A DNA stretch of 64,000 nucleotides from Buddleja alternifolia (GCA_019426215.1 CM033408.1:8621077-8685076); one strand, 5' to 3'; positions 43,701-56,253 are shown, numbered from the stretch's first letter. The notes: generated by a model from the letters alone, not told the origin. Program-made: numbers and translations.

Positions 43701-44395
43701 TGACTTTCGCCAACTGAGTCAACGATTGAGGAAGCGGCTGGAGACATCTGAAGCGTCCAAATCTGCAGATACCAGTATTCCTGATGCTCCTGAACATGCT
43801 ACCATTGATAGTGCTGAAGATCTTCCCTGATACGAGGTACTGTTTTGATCCAGCCTATCAAGTCCTTTTGACTCTCTCACAACATCATCACGGTTCAAGC
43901 GACCGCTCCTCAAGCGGTTCAATCAGATGAGAGTCAAGCCTTCGGTCCCCTGCTTAAATTGTTTTGGAGACAATTAGCGCTCAAGCTACTCAGAGTGAAG
44001 AATCTCTCCATTGGATTAAGAAAGACCCTGGCAAAGATTGAAACTCACGTAATGAGCGCTCAGATTGCTCATATGCGTAGTTCAGCTCAAGCGGCAGTGG
44101 TGAGTGCAAAAAAGACTTTCAAGAAATGCAGGATGCTGCCCACGCAACCCAACTTGCCATGAAAGAAGACTTGAAAAGCTCCTTGCAAACCTTGAGATCT
44201 CTGTGAATGACGCCACCACGCGCCTAGTTCTTGTATGCAGGAACGCTCGACAAGCCGGTTGTGAGGACATCACAGATTCATATCTCAATGTCATCAGGTA
44301 TAGGTAAGTGTACTCACAAACCACTTCTAAAATATGATGATGGCAATAGGGGGGGAAGAGAAGAAGAAGAAGGAGAAAAAGCGGAAGGAAAGCGT
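40743..44395 (+). pseudogene. ORF3 of copia copy B, broken
   Basis: Homologous to ORF3 of copies A, C and D. It starts MAPKKSSSTSAEITIKVTEG. A TAG at 40941-40943 replaces a Trp codon, and the frame continues to 42167 before multiple frameshifts. Conserved parts include the N-terminal domain, KRPAATKKRAPRKPK (from 41583), an expanded EPSAQVVVEPSAQDVAV repeat (41868-41995), and the MDVAYYLDNGHSRPTG block (about 42490). Decayed C-terminal pieces run to about 44395, including the GATGGCAATA...GAAGAAG basic stretch that in copy C precedes the Pro-rich part. Then the sequence switches to gag of copy C. Confidence 0.78.
41868..41995 (+). repeat. Tandem repeat of about 51 bp inside ORF3 (copy B)
   Basis: Alternating 24 and 27 bp units that each begin GTTGAGCCAAGCGCTCAAG. 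The number of units is higher than in copies A, C and D, which have one or two. Confidence 0.85.
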
Positions 44396-45905
44396 CCAGT
44401 TCAAAAATTGAAGTCCTCGTATCCTAAGCGTCGAGTGCTCCTCTCAGTCTGCGCTAAATCTCAAAGGAAGAAGAAGAACTAGCGCTTCTAAACAGATTCA
44501 GAAAGTTCCTGAAATATGATAAGAAAGGAAACAGTTCTAAACATCCAGGACAAAATTCATATCAAGCGCTCGTTCAAAATCTACTACAATATCAAACGCC
44601 TCACTATCCTGCACCCTCCTCTCCAGCGCCAATTCAGTATCAAGCGTCTTCTCAGCAAGATCTCTCAGCGCCAGTGGTCTCAAAACCACGATTTGCAAGA
44701 TTAACAAATGAACAAAAGATGAAAACTAACCTTTGTTATAATTGCAGGAAACCAGGGCATTTCCAAGTTAATTGCCCATATCCAAATGTGTCTAAACCCA
44801 CAAAGCAAGACCAAACAAACAGAAACCAATTCAGGAATAATCTGAGGCAACAAGGGTTGCTAGCATAATCAGAACCATTCTACACACCTGAAGAGGACTT
44901 GGAATCATCAGATGAAAGCAGTGATGATGAGCCTTCAAGCGACTCAGCATTTATTTGTCTCATGGCAAGAGATGATGAAGCGTCTGACGATTCGCTATCT
45001 GAGGTAACCATTGAATTATGTCATCCTCTTTCTTATGATGAATTACTTGACAAAGTAAAACAATACTATAAAGATTGTCAAGAAGCCGCAAAATTATTTC
45101 AAAATCACCTTTATATTATTTCAGCGCTCAAAAGGGATAAAGTAACGCTCAAAGCAGAGTTGCAAGTTCAGCAACAGTGCATTGAGAAGAACCAATCGCT
45201 TGAGAGTGAAATTATTCAATTAAGAAGTGATATTGACATAATAGTCAAGAGAGAAGCTGAAGTAAGTGCTAAACTTGCTAAATCAGAGCAGCTTATCTCA
45301 TCATTATCAAAGCTTCTAGAACGCTAGATAATGTGACTGAAGTAACCAGAGCATTTGGTGAAAAGACCGGTTTAGGTTGTGATAAATTTGGTCAAAACCA
45401 AAGCGTCTAAGGTTATACAAACCAACAAAGGAAAAGGTGTAACTTTGTTGAAGAAAGCTCAAACAGACAAACGCTGAATGAGACTCAGGATATTGGTACG
45501 AGATCAAATGAGAAAGTCAACACTGACTCAGGCAAAGGAAAGACCAAAGTGAATGATTCACAAAAGAAAGTATATCCAAACGCTCAAAAAGCTAAGGAAA
45601 ACTTTCTACAAGTAAATCAAACGCTAAGCGTCTAGCACCAAAAGTGCATCCTAAGTTAATATCAAGGAAATACCAACGTCAATATCCACAAAGATCTAGA
45701 TCATATTCAATACTATGATAACTATGATTATGACTGTGATTATTACTATAATACACTTAAAAAGCACACACAACACAAACCGAAACCCAAGAAGGCCAAT
45801 CTTCCTGAAATAAAGACAAGGCAAATATGGGTTCCGAAAATTCTAATTCAGACTAACGTTACTAACAAAGAAGGACCCAAAACAAAATGGGTACCTAAGA
45901 AGAAT
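44396..45905 (+). pseudogene. gag: gag of copia copy C, 5' truncated and frameshifted
   Basis: Sequence equal to copy A gag resumes at about 44396-44470, without LTR, leader or most of the capsid domain. The zinc knuckle is intact here (CYNCRKPGHFQVNC, about 44740-44785). An acidic stretch, a coiled-coil-like region (45120-45330) and the Lys-rich and Tyr-rich tail follow, with frameshifts after 45327. It ends WVPKKN and TAG near 45906. Confidence 0.8.
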
Positions 45906-45921
45906 TAGAACTGCCCTTTGA

Positions 45922-48900
45922 ATGCAGGTACCTAGAGCCAACACCGATACCTCAACTTGGTACATAGATAGTGGGTCGTCGAGACATATGACTGGCTCAA
46001 AGGATCTCTTGATCAACTATCGTGCAACCAATGGTCCTCAAGTTATATTCGGTGACAACTCTAAAGGTAAAACTAAAGGTATAGGTATCATGCATAGAGG
46101 GAACATCATGATTAATGATGTATACTATGTTGAGGGTCTTAAACATAATCTCCTAAGCATAAGTCAATTTGATAAAGGCTTTGAAATTAAATTCTCTAGT
46201 GACTTTTGCGAGATAATCGATATTGAGACAGGATCTACTGAATTAAAAGGAAAAAGAACAAACAATGTATACTTAGTAGATTGGGATTCAACATTAGATA
46301 ACAACCCTACATGCTTCGTAGCTAATAGTCAAAATGAATTGGGTTGGTTATGGCATAGAAAAATGAATCACCTCAACTTTAAGGCAATCTTCAATTAATA
46401 TCGCTAAATCTTGTAGAGGGATTACCTAAGGGTTCCTTTAATAAAGATCGCTTATGTGATGCTTGTCAAATGGGTAAGCAAGTTAAATCATCTTTTAAGA
46501 AGAAACTTCATCTATCGACATCTCGAATACTTGAATTACTACATTTAGATTTGTTTGGTCCTATTCAAATCATGAGCGTTAGTGGTAAAAAGTACTCACT
46601 AGTAATAGTTGATGATTTCTCACGCTATACATGGGTAGAATTTTTAGCATCTAAAGATGAAACTAGTGCCAAGCTCACTTCTCTAATTCGTCAACTACAA
46701 AACTCAAAAGATCTAAAAGTGACAAGAATTAGAAGTGATAGAGGAACTGAATTTACTAACCATATTGTTGAGAAATTTTGTAAAGACCTTGGAATACTTC
46801 ATGAGTATTCAGCGCCTAGAACACCTCAACAAAATGGAGTGGCCGAGCGACGGAACAGAACGCTCAAAGAAACTGCTAGGACTATGTTAGCCGAGTCTAA
46901 GCTGCCTCAAAGGTTTTGGGCCGAAGCTATCAATACCACTTGCTACACTCAGAACCGGTGTATGATCAACAAGCAACATGAAAAGACTCCATATGAGTTA
47001 TGGAAGGGACGTAAGCCGAATGTTTCATACTTTCATGTATTTGGTTCAAAATGTTTCATTCATAACAATGGATCCCAAAGCCTAAAGACATTTGATCCTA
47101 AAGCGGATGAAGGAATCTTTTTAGGCTATGCCAAAAATGGAAAGAGCTTTCACATCTTAAATAAGATTAAATCGAAGGTTGAAGAATCCATTCATGTTGT
47201 GTTTGATGATGCTAACCAAGAACCGAGTAAGGTTAATATTAATGATGTAGGAATTGAAGATTTATCTCAACGAGCGTCACAAATCAATCTGTGTAATGAC
47301 AGTGACATTGATGAAGATAATGAGATCATTGTACCTAATCCTAAGATTACTCGTAAGGGTATCAATAATGATATTGCAAGAAACGCTGATGATCATGAAG
47401 AGAATGTCCATCAAGAGCAAACTCAAACTGTAAACACTGAAGCACCTACGCAAGAAATTGGTCAAGCGTCTGCACAGCTTAATCAAGCGTCGGATCAATC
47501 TATTAAATTTGTTCCATCCAGACAGAAAATGGCTCAGAGACCATCCACCAGAACTAATTATTGGAGATGCTGGAGCACCTGTTAGAACTAGAGCCGCTAC
47601 AATAAATGAGGCCATGTTTGCAAGTTTCCTATCTCAAATGGAACCAAAGAAAGTGGATGAAGCGCTTAACGATCCAAGCTGGATTGAAGCCATGCAAGAA
47701 GAGCTAAATCAGTTTGAAAGGAACGAGGTATGGACGTTAGTGCCAAGGCCAACTCATCAAGGAGTTATTGGTACTAGATGGGTTTATAGAAACAAAATGG
47801 ATGAGAATGGCATTGTGATTAGAAACAAAGCCAGACTTGTAGCACAAGGATACTGTCAAGAAGAGGGTATCGACTTCGATGAGACATACGCCCCTGTCGC
47901 CCGTCTTGAAGCTATTCGCATGTTTCTAGCTTTTGCAGCATTCAACAAATTTACAGTATATCAAATGGATGTAAAGAGTGCATTTCTGAATGGTAAACTT
48001 CAAGAAGAAGTATATGTGGAGCAACCACCAGGATTCATCAACAACCATGGGAAGAGTATGGTCTACAAATTGGACAAGGCACTTTATGGTCTTAAACAAG
48101 CACCAAGAGCATGGTATGACACTCTTTCTATCTTCCTTATAGGTAAAGGCTTTTCAAAAGGCTGCGTTGACACAACGTTATTCAAAATTACCCATAATGA
48201 AGATATTCTCTTAGTTCAAATTTATGTTGATGATATTATATTTGGATCTACCAATAAGCGTCTATGTGAGAAATTTTCGAAAATGATGCAAGATCAATTT
48301 GAAATGAGCATGATGGGTGAATTAACTTTCTTCCTAGGATTACAAGTTAAACAACTCCCTAATGGCATATTTATAAACCAAACTAAATATACTAGAGATA
48401 TGATCAAGAAATTTGGTATGGAAAATGCATCACCTTCCAAAATTCCAATGAGCCAAACGCTTAAGCTAGATAAAGATGATAATGGAAAGAAAATCGATAT
48501 CACTAATTATAGAGGTATTATTGGATCACTTCTTTATCTTACAGCTAGTAGACCTGATATTATGTTCTTGGTATGCATGTGTGCACGATTTCAAGCCGAT
48601 CCTAGAGAATCACACCTAATTGCTGCCAAAAAGATCCTTAAGTACCTAAAAGGCACACAAAATGTGGGCTTATGGTATCCTAGGGATTCTCCTTTTGAAC
48701 TAATTGGTTATTCAGATGCAGATTTTGCAGGATGCAAAATAGATAGAAAAAGTACTAGTGGTATATGTCAATTTCTAGGTGATAGACTAATTTCATGGCA
48801 TAGTAAGAAGCAACAATCCATAGCGACTTCTACCGCTGAAGCTGAGTATGTAGCCGCTGGAAGCTGTTGTGCACAGATCCTTTGGATGAGGCAACAACTT

Positions 48901-49170
48901 AGAAACTATGGAGTAGTCTTAAGTCCAACTCCTATCCATTGTGACAATCAAAGCGCCTTAGCGATGACTCAAAATCCAGTTCTTCACTCTAGAACCAAAC
49001 ACATTGACATCCGCTATCACTTTCTACGTGACCACGTTCAAAAGAAAGATATCTCCATGCACTTCATTGGTACAGAAAAGCAATTGGCAGATATCTTCAC
49101 CAAAGCGCTCAACGAACAACGTTTCCTCACTTTAAGAAGTGAACTAGGTATGATTGATCTAAACGCTTAA
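45922..49170 (+). pseudogene. pol: pol of copia copy C, two frameshifts
   Basis: Same domain order as copy B and about the same length. Frameshifts lie near 46390 (in the integrase zinc region) and near 47520 (between integrase and RT); they bring the frame back in register. The protease ([12 protein letters not shown]), integrase core ([18 protein letters not shown]), RT ([16 protein letters not shown]) and RNase H ([14 protein letters not shown]) motifs are intact. Here the frame opens with a true ATG (45922), where copy B has TTG. It differs from copies A, B and D at many positions, so it belongs to a separate subfamily. Confidence 0.93.
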
Positions 49171-50212
49171 TCATTTGAAACATCATATTTTCTAGGCATA
49201 AAATTTAGGGGGAATTCACTTTATTTTATGTATTAAATAATTGACAATAAGTTATCAACTTTAGGGGGAACCTACATAGGGGGGCCCTTAAAAGAAAATA
49301 ACTCTATTTAAGTGAATATGACCAAAAAAACGTTTTTCCTTGCATTGGTCATAAGTACTTAGCATTATACACTCAAATCATTCGGACGCTTATCACACAT
49401 ATCTTTCTTAGCGTCTGTGGTATTTTCAAAACACTAAACGCTTAAACTTATTCCCAGTCAAGCGCTTAGTAAAAGATATTTCATCTAGAGCATACCTTAC
49501 CCGAAGCTAAACAGAACATGGTGGATTAGTCAATCAATGCAATTAATGCTGACTTGACATCCCTTATCTCTGTTCAAGAAAACCCAAGGGTACTCATTGA
49601 TTTTTCAAAAAGCTGGTTCAGCTTATGTACACGTGTAAATACACTCACCATGTATTCTAGGCGAGTACATCTAACGCTGAATATTCTAAATTAACTCAAA
49701 AGTATATTGTCTTTATCGAAAATAGTGTCATTGCATACTTAGAAAAATAAGACAAATATTACATCTTTATATAAAAAGGGGGATTTGGGAAGAATTTCAA
49801 ATTTGTCGAGCGTCAATATAAAACATCCTTACAAATAATAAAGTATGACGAGCGTCAAATTTCTGATAAAGCAAAATCATATCTACACGCTCCAAATAAT
49901 CAAAAATTGGTGGGTACTTACATAGTTCATCAAAATGATGGCTCTCAAACAGTTTGTGATGGTATACGTGTCAACATTTCACACGCGCGTGTATCACACT
50001 TAAACTCTGAATCATCTTATTTCAAATCATCTTATTTCAAATCTCTACTCGGACGCGCGTGTATCACACTTAAACTATGTGGGAGTTACCAAATGTAACC
50101 GTGCCTACCTTTTAAAATTCACATCCACAGTTATCTTGCTCAAAGGCTGAGATCTAATTGATTTCCACGTGTCAAAATCCTAACAAAGAGAGAAAACACA
50201 AATTCAAATGAG
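49171..50212 (+). promoter_or_regulatory. Spacer before ORF3 (copy C), degenerate promoter-like region
   Basis: 1042 bp without a gene. PPT-like AAATTTAGGGGGAATTC (49201-49217) and CTTTAGGGGGAACC (about 49258-49272) follow pol. An ACGCGCGTGTATCACACTTA unit occurs twice, at 49983 and 50053 (70 bp apart). The TATA-like box seen in copies A, B and D is not recognisable here, and the sequence up to the ORF3 start codon has been lost. Confidence 0.6.
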
Positions 50213-53200
50213 ATGATGGACTGGAAGTTCTTATACGAACATAACCAAATTGACCTATCGGAGATGATGGACTCTGTTGCCGAGGCTGGGCTCCAGAAGT
50301 TCCTAACCAGATATTCATACATCTTTCCTGGTGAAGTCGATCACTTCTGGAGAAATGCTAAACTATCAGAAGACGAGACCTCCATCTCTTGTCTATTCCC
50401 TATCTCCAAGAAAGAATCCAAGCTCTTCACTCTTTCTGCCAACACTATCGCTCAGAACTTCACCTTACCTAACGAAGGAGCAACTTTGGACACCATCACT
50501 GACGAACAGATTGAAGAAGTCTGGCTCCGAATTAGAGCATATGACGGTGTTCCATACAAACAGTACTTCGAGAAGAAAGATATCGTCAACAGATATCGTG
50601 TCTTGGCTGATTTCTGCAGCAAAAACATTGAATGCAGAGTGGGGACTTTTGACAAAATTAACCCATTGCAATTTCGAATGATGACAGCCATCCTGCTCAA
50701 CATAAACATCAACTGGAGCGCCTATGTGTTCAGCAGATTCAGAGACTGTCTGCATGCTTCAAACAAACCTTACGGTTTAGTTCTTAGTGACTTGATATTC
50801 AGAGCAGAATGTACATCTTCGGCTGGATTTACTGTGGCCAAACACAAATTTTATGGGCCAAGAATCATTCAGAATCTTTTTAACCCACCAAAGATCGGAG
50901 GTGCGGCCAGACCTCTCTCTGAGCGCCAAGTTGTGCGTGAAGCGTCAGACGAGGAGGCTGAGCGTCCAGCTCCAGAGGAAGCTAAGCGTTCCACTCTGAA
51001 GAAAGCCGTGAAACGCCCAGCTGCTACCAAAAAGAGGGCTACCCGAAAGCCCAAGGCTCAACCTATTCCATCTCCTCCACAGGATGATGAAGCTACGGAT
51101 GACGATGAAGAAGACAAGATTCCTCTCGTAAGCCGAAGAAAACTGGAAAAAGTACTTAAAAACATAGACTTCGAAGAACCTACTGTTGCACCCACTCAAG
51201 CGCCACCAGCTGAAGGGGTGAACGTGAAGCGTATCTTCAAGAAACGCAGAGGATTCCGTAAGCGTCAAGTTGATGTTACTCCTCCAGAGCCTGAGACTAC
51301 TGAGCCAAGCGCTCAAGCTACTATTGCTGTTGAGACTAGCTCTCAGGGTAAGTTTATTTCTTCCCACAACATTTTCTTACCTACTTATGTAGAAGACCCT
51401 CCCTTTATAGAGGATATCTGTTATACAGCTCTTCCTCTAGCCGCTGTTCAAGCGCCCAGTGATGTCCATCTGGATGTCGATATGACAGATGTTGTCGCCA
51501 TCGCTCATGCAGCCGCCACAGAATCTGCAGGCTTAGAGCTTGATGAACCCGATGTTCCAGAGGTTCCACTCCTACTCACTCTCCCATCTACAACTGAGGC
51601 ACGCTCAGAAGATCAGAGCGACGCTGAAGAAATTGTCATACTCACTCCCAGCACCCGAGAAGACTTCTTTCCTGTCGGATATAATGAAGACAGTCTTATA
51701 AATGCTGAGAATGATATAGTCAAACTTATTAAGTTTGATCTCACTGTCCGAGACACCTTGCTCAACTCAGAGACCCCGAGACAGGTTCAAGAAAGAAAGA
51801 CCCCAAGAGCAGATGTTGATCTGGCCTATTATCGAGAGTACGGGCACAGCAAACCAACTGGTCTTGTTCTCAGAGATTTCAACATACGAGTCTATGACCG
51901 TGATTATGAACTCATCAATCCCACCGAGAAGCTCTTAAACAGAGAAGGCTACTCTCACTCCTCAACTCTCGTAAACAGTCCTGCAAATATATCTTCAGCT
52001 AATCCGCTCCGTTTATGGACGAATAAAGGTGTACATGCCGGAGATCGTCCAGCGTCTATCCTTGATATGATTCAGACAGAAGCTGATGCTTATTTTGATA
52101 ACATTTGGGACGCCAATTATGAACCAGACAAAAATCGTTTTGAGGCAATCAGAGACATACACCAACAAGGATTTCGTGTTATCCTTAATGCAGGGACTGA
52201 GTACTGCATGACTGAAGTAAATTTGGCTGAAGCGTATGTTTGCAACAAATACAAATTCGAAGAGTTGGTCAGTGATCCTCATCTTTTCAGCGCCTGTATA
52301 TATGATAAGAAGCGGAAATTCGCTCAATATTGCCTATAGAAGCGTCAACGAAGAATTGGGTCAGTTTTGAGGCTGCCACTTATTCGCCAACAAACTGAGC
52401 AATGCCTACGCATAGCGTTGCACAGATTTGCAAACACTCCTCTACGCTTCGATACTACAGCGTCTTCCAGCGACAGTTCTTCACCGTTTTGCTTGAACTT
52501 CACCTCAAGTGACTGTGACGACAAATTTCGACTGATGATCAAGATCATGACTCCTCTCTCTCATTTTGACAGAGTCTTCACAAAAAATCTGCGCTCATGG
52601 AATGGCACTTGGATAAACTCCTTCACCGGATATCCACTCCTTCACTCCATCAGATAGAAAGTTCATAGCCATTATGACTTCGTCTTATCTCTACTGAAAA
52701 GAAACCAAGCGCTTGCTCAAGCTGTCTACCCTTATTTGGAAGAATACTACAATAACTATGTTCCTGAATCTCAGAAACTCAAAGTTCTTCCAACGGACAG
52801 GCTGATTGGATTCTCTCAACATTATTGCTCAGATGCTCTATTCTCCATCTGCCGAGCGCCTTCCAGAATCTTTCCACATCATGTACTGGATATCCTTGGG
52901 CCAATGTACATTAGGGCCATGGATAGTCCACTTCGCACCCTCATTCAAGGTACTTACCTTCCTACTCTACACTTGAATGAACTTCTACAGAGTGCTACAT
53001 ATCCATATGCAGATGAGCCCTTTGCCAGCATGGACTTCCAATTTACGGATTTTAGCCGTATATACTCAGCCCCTACTGAAACGCCCACTGAAAGGTTACC
53101 TGAACTGCCAATGTTACCTCTTGCTGAAGCGCCCGTTGAAGGGTTGCCTACTCCGCCAGCGTCCCTTATTGCTGAGCGCTCACCAGAACAGCATCCAGCG

Positions 53201-54166
53201 CCTATCCCTGTTGACAGTCCATCTGACTCTGACTCTACTGCATCAACAAAGTCTGCTATTGACCCAGAGCTTCAAGGGACAATGTTTGATCCTACCTATC
53301 AAGTTCCCATTGAATCACTCAAACACACGTCTCGCTTCAAGCTTCCCGTTGAACCTGCGGTCTCTTCTGCTCAAGCAACCATGACTGAAGGCCTTAAGAA
53401 ATTTCAGCAAATGGCTGACGCTACTCAGGCGAGTCAACTGGCCTTGAAAGAAGACATTATCAACCGCTTCACTACTCTAGAGACCTCTCTGACAGACGCT
53501 ACTCAAGCCCAACTCCTGGTCATGAAAGAACATTTTGATCAGCGTCTTAACACTCTTGAGGCCTCTGTCGCTCAGATTGCTACTCAAATCAGTCTCCTTA
53601 CTCAGCATTTTATGCCGACTGATGATGGCAATAAGGGGAAAGAGAAGAAGAAAGGGGAGAAGAGGAAAACTTCAAATTCAAACGCTCACGATCCTCCTCC
53701 GCCGCCCAAGCGTCAACATACTCCCACTCCTCCTCCTATACAAAATAAAGAGCAAGATCCCTATCCATCTTGGGTAACTACTTTTGCCCCTACTGGAGCG
53801 CCCAGTAAAAGAGAAACTCCAAGAGCGCTCTATCCAGATCTTCCAGTACCTTCCAGAGCACTGCTTGAGCAGTTTGACATCCCTCTTTCCAGAGCGTCCA
53901 TTCCAGAACCTACCGATCCAGAAAAATTAGTTGTGGAAAGGAAGATGTCTGATCTAAATCGAACCTTCAGAATCTGCTTAAGGAATATGGGTATTGACCC
54001 AGATGAATGGGATAAGCATTACGTCGCTTTCAAACAAAAGCAAGTAGATGAAAACAAGTATATAATCAATAAAGATCATGATGTGATGATGACATTAGAA
54101 GATCAAATAACTGAGGCAATCCGCGCAGAAATGCCCAAGAGATACAAGATCAAGTCACGATCTTGA
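50213..54166 (+). pseudogene. ORF3 of copia copy C, nearly complete, two amber stops
   Basis: The most complete ORF3 in the window: one frame of about 1317 codons to TGA 54164-54166, broken only by TAG at 52337-52339 and 52655-52657. The first 20 or so residues found in A, B and D are missing. Order: N-terminal domain (ending near RFRDCLHASNKPYG), KRPAATKKRATRKPK (from 51011), acidic Pro/Ala/Glu-rich part, DLAYYREYGHSKPTG block, a middle domain with LGPMYIRAMDSPLRTL, a predicted coiled coil (about 53380-53620, KEDIINRFTTLETSLTDATQ), a KGKEKKKGEKRK basic cluster, a Pro-rich part and a charged C-terminus. No signal peptide or membrane segment is evident, which argues against an envelope protein. 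Function unknown. Confidence 0.82.
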
Positions 54167-54370
54167 TTGTACGTTTGCTTTTCTTGTTTTCATCTCTTTC
54201 TTATTTCAGTTGTAAAAATGCTTGTACCTTCAATGATATATATAATGCATTTTTCAGCTGAAACACCTCGTTGAAGCTTAACTGACTTTAACTAACTTAC
54301 TAACCAACGCTAACCATTACTTTTGGTCGTCTAACTCTTGAACTATAAAAGAGTAAGTATTGCCATCATC
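54167..54370 (+). other. 3' untranslated stretch of copia copy C
   Basis: About 200 bp between the ORF3 stop and the polypurine tract; no gene seen. Confidence 0.6.
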
Positions 54371-54384
54371 AAAAAGGGGGAAAT
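54371..54384 (+). other. Polypurine tract of copia copy C
   Basis: AAAAAGGGGGAAAT directly before the 3' LTR, in the position used to prime plus-strand DNA. Confidence 0.88.
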
Positions 54385-56253
54385 TGTTAGGAATTTCATG
54401 TTAGATGTTTTGATGATGACAATTAGGATTCTATGTTAGACCCCAAGAAATGTAAGTATAAAAGCTTTCATAGAACAAATGTATAAGCGTCTGAAAGCTT
54501 GTTTATTTTATTAGACTTGTATTTTTATCTTTATAGATTTTAGACTAAGGATGTGATACTAGATCACTAGAAGAGTTCTGTGTGAGTCTACCAAGTGATG
54601 AAGTTGAAGATCAAGCGTCTGAAGGAAAAGTAAAGATAAAGATTAGTCTCAAAGCGTCCGTCAAAGCGCTAAAAGACTGTCCCAGGTTATGAAACCAGCA
54701 CTCAAGATTTATTATGAACTTTAGACCAAGTACTTAACACTAAGTCAATGTTAGAATTCTTAGTGAGTCTATCAAAGATAAAGTGGAAGGTCAAGCGTCT
54801 AAGAGTCGGGCAAAGAATACTGACTCTTTTTAAGCGTCTGTTTAGCACATAGAAGACTGCTTTCAAAAAGTCCAAAGCTCAAGCGTCCAGTTCTCAAAAC
54901 GTAACCTGAAGACGTAAGCCCAAGTTACTAAAAGACTTAAAAAATGCATGACCCAACGGTAATTATTTCCAAACGGGAATAAGACAAGATGCATCAAAAG
55001 TCGGATAAGTGCTATTAAAATATAAGCACTACAACTTATGGGCAAGCCATTTATTTGACCAAGACTGTCAGAGTTATGAAACCAAGAACATGCCTAACTA
55101 AATAAAAATACACAAAGTTAGGAATGTCAGAACTCATGGAATGTTTAGGGAAACGAGATCCCAATCGTGTCCAACGGACAAAAACCACAAATAACCTATA
55201 CATAGCCCTTTCAACAAAAAGAAAACAAGTAGTGACACATACAAGAGATATACCTGAATATATTAGTGTGAATAAAGTCACAATCTCTTGTATATACAAA
55301 AAGACACAAGAAAAGAATAAAAACTTTGTTGAAAAAAAAGCCTACAAAATCCATAGCCAAATATCCTTATAAGCTTTTCACAAATATTCCAGAAACAGTC
55401 AAATATATCTCAAACCCTTCTTTGAAGACCCTACACTACTATTGAGATATCTTCAAGTTGTTTAAACTTCCCAAAAACAAACAAACCCGTTATATAAACT
55501 CTCAACATCTTTCATCTGAGTGAGAAAGCTTGTTGATTTACAAGCAATATTTTTGTGTAAAAGAAGCTTGTGGAGGAAGATCTCTATTGGAGCTGAAATC
55601 TGTGTGACCAAGGAGTTCCAGGATCAAGCGTAACTTGCATTATTTCTGAGTGGAAGAAGCAAGAGGATAGAAGGTCTTTATTGGAGCTGAAATCTGTGTG
55701 ACCAAGGAGTTCCGAGATCATATCCAATCTCCCTCTATTTTGTAGAAGTCTCTGTGTGACTCTTCGATAATCATCATAGTGGAAAACCTCCCTGATAAAA
55801 GGAGAAGAAGGATGTAGCTGGGATTACATCACCCAGTGAAACTTATAAATATCCTGTGTCATTTACCGCTTTAAGCCTTTACTGTTTTATTGCTTTACTA
55901 TTCATATTGCATACATTCTGATAAAGTTTTAAAACAACTAAGCGACTACTTTTGATTAACAAACCGAACGCTAAGCTATAAAATACTTCCGCTGTGCTAA
56001 CCCTGATTTAGTGACTAAACTCTGCCCCACTTTGATAAGCATTGAAATCACCAAGTCTAAGTTAACTTTCCCCAAGCGCCTGAAACTAGCGCTTAAGTCA
56101 TCATCTCTCAAGCGCCGCACCCAGCGCTCAAAGCTTTCCGAGCGTTCAAATACTTCAAAGTGATACGAATTTTTAGAAGTCGAAAAAGACTTCAGGGTCT
56201 ATTCAACCCCCCTCCCCTTTCTAGACCCTTTCGTATACCACTTGGGACCAACA
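54385..56253 (+). repeat. 3' LTR of copia copy C
   Basis: 1869 bp, TGTTAGGAATTTC to GGGACCAACA. Longer than and clearly diverged from LTRs A and B, with internal repetition (two versions of a GTGAGTCTAYCAA...AAGCGTCT block, and two of GGAGCTGAAATCTGTGTGAC). The TATA region reads CTATACATAG. It abuts inverted copy D on its right. Confidence 0.92.

Larger units (their letters stand above)
34181..56253 (+). mobile_element. Composite copia element: LTR, internal B, internal C, LTR
   Basis: This 22073 bp block starts exactly at an LTR start (TGTTAGG) and ends exactly at an LTR end (CCAACA). It contains two internal regions head to tail with no LTR between them: B (35723 to about 44395) and C (about 44395-54384). 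The two LTRs differ in length (1542 and 1869 bp) and clearly in sequence, so they are not a pair made in one round of replication. A deletion or recombination joining ORF3 of B to gag of C is the simplest explanation. Confidence 0.82.

Noticed and set aside
50213..54166. ORF3 as a retroviral-type envelope gene
   Set aside because: Its position fits the envelope-like genes of some SIRE elements, but I see no signal peptide or membrane segment, and it has a strong nuclear-signal-like stretch.
55051..55299. 82-codon minus-strand frame with hydrophobic stretches in LTR C
   Set aside because: It is inside an LTR, is not conserved in LTRs A or B, and has no support as a gene.
34181..56253. The B-C block as one clean recent insertion
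   Set aside because: The two outer LTRs are of different length and clearly diverged, and no 5 bp target duplication flanks the block.
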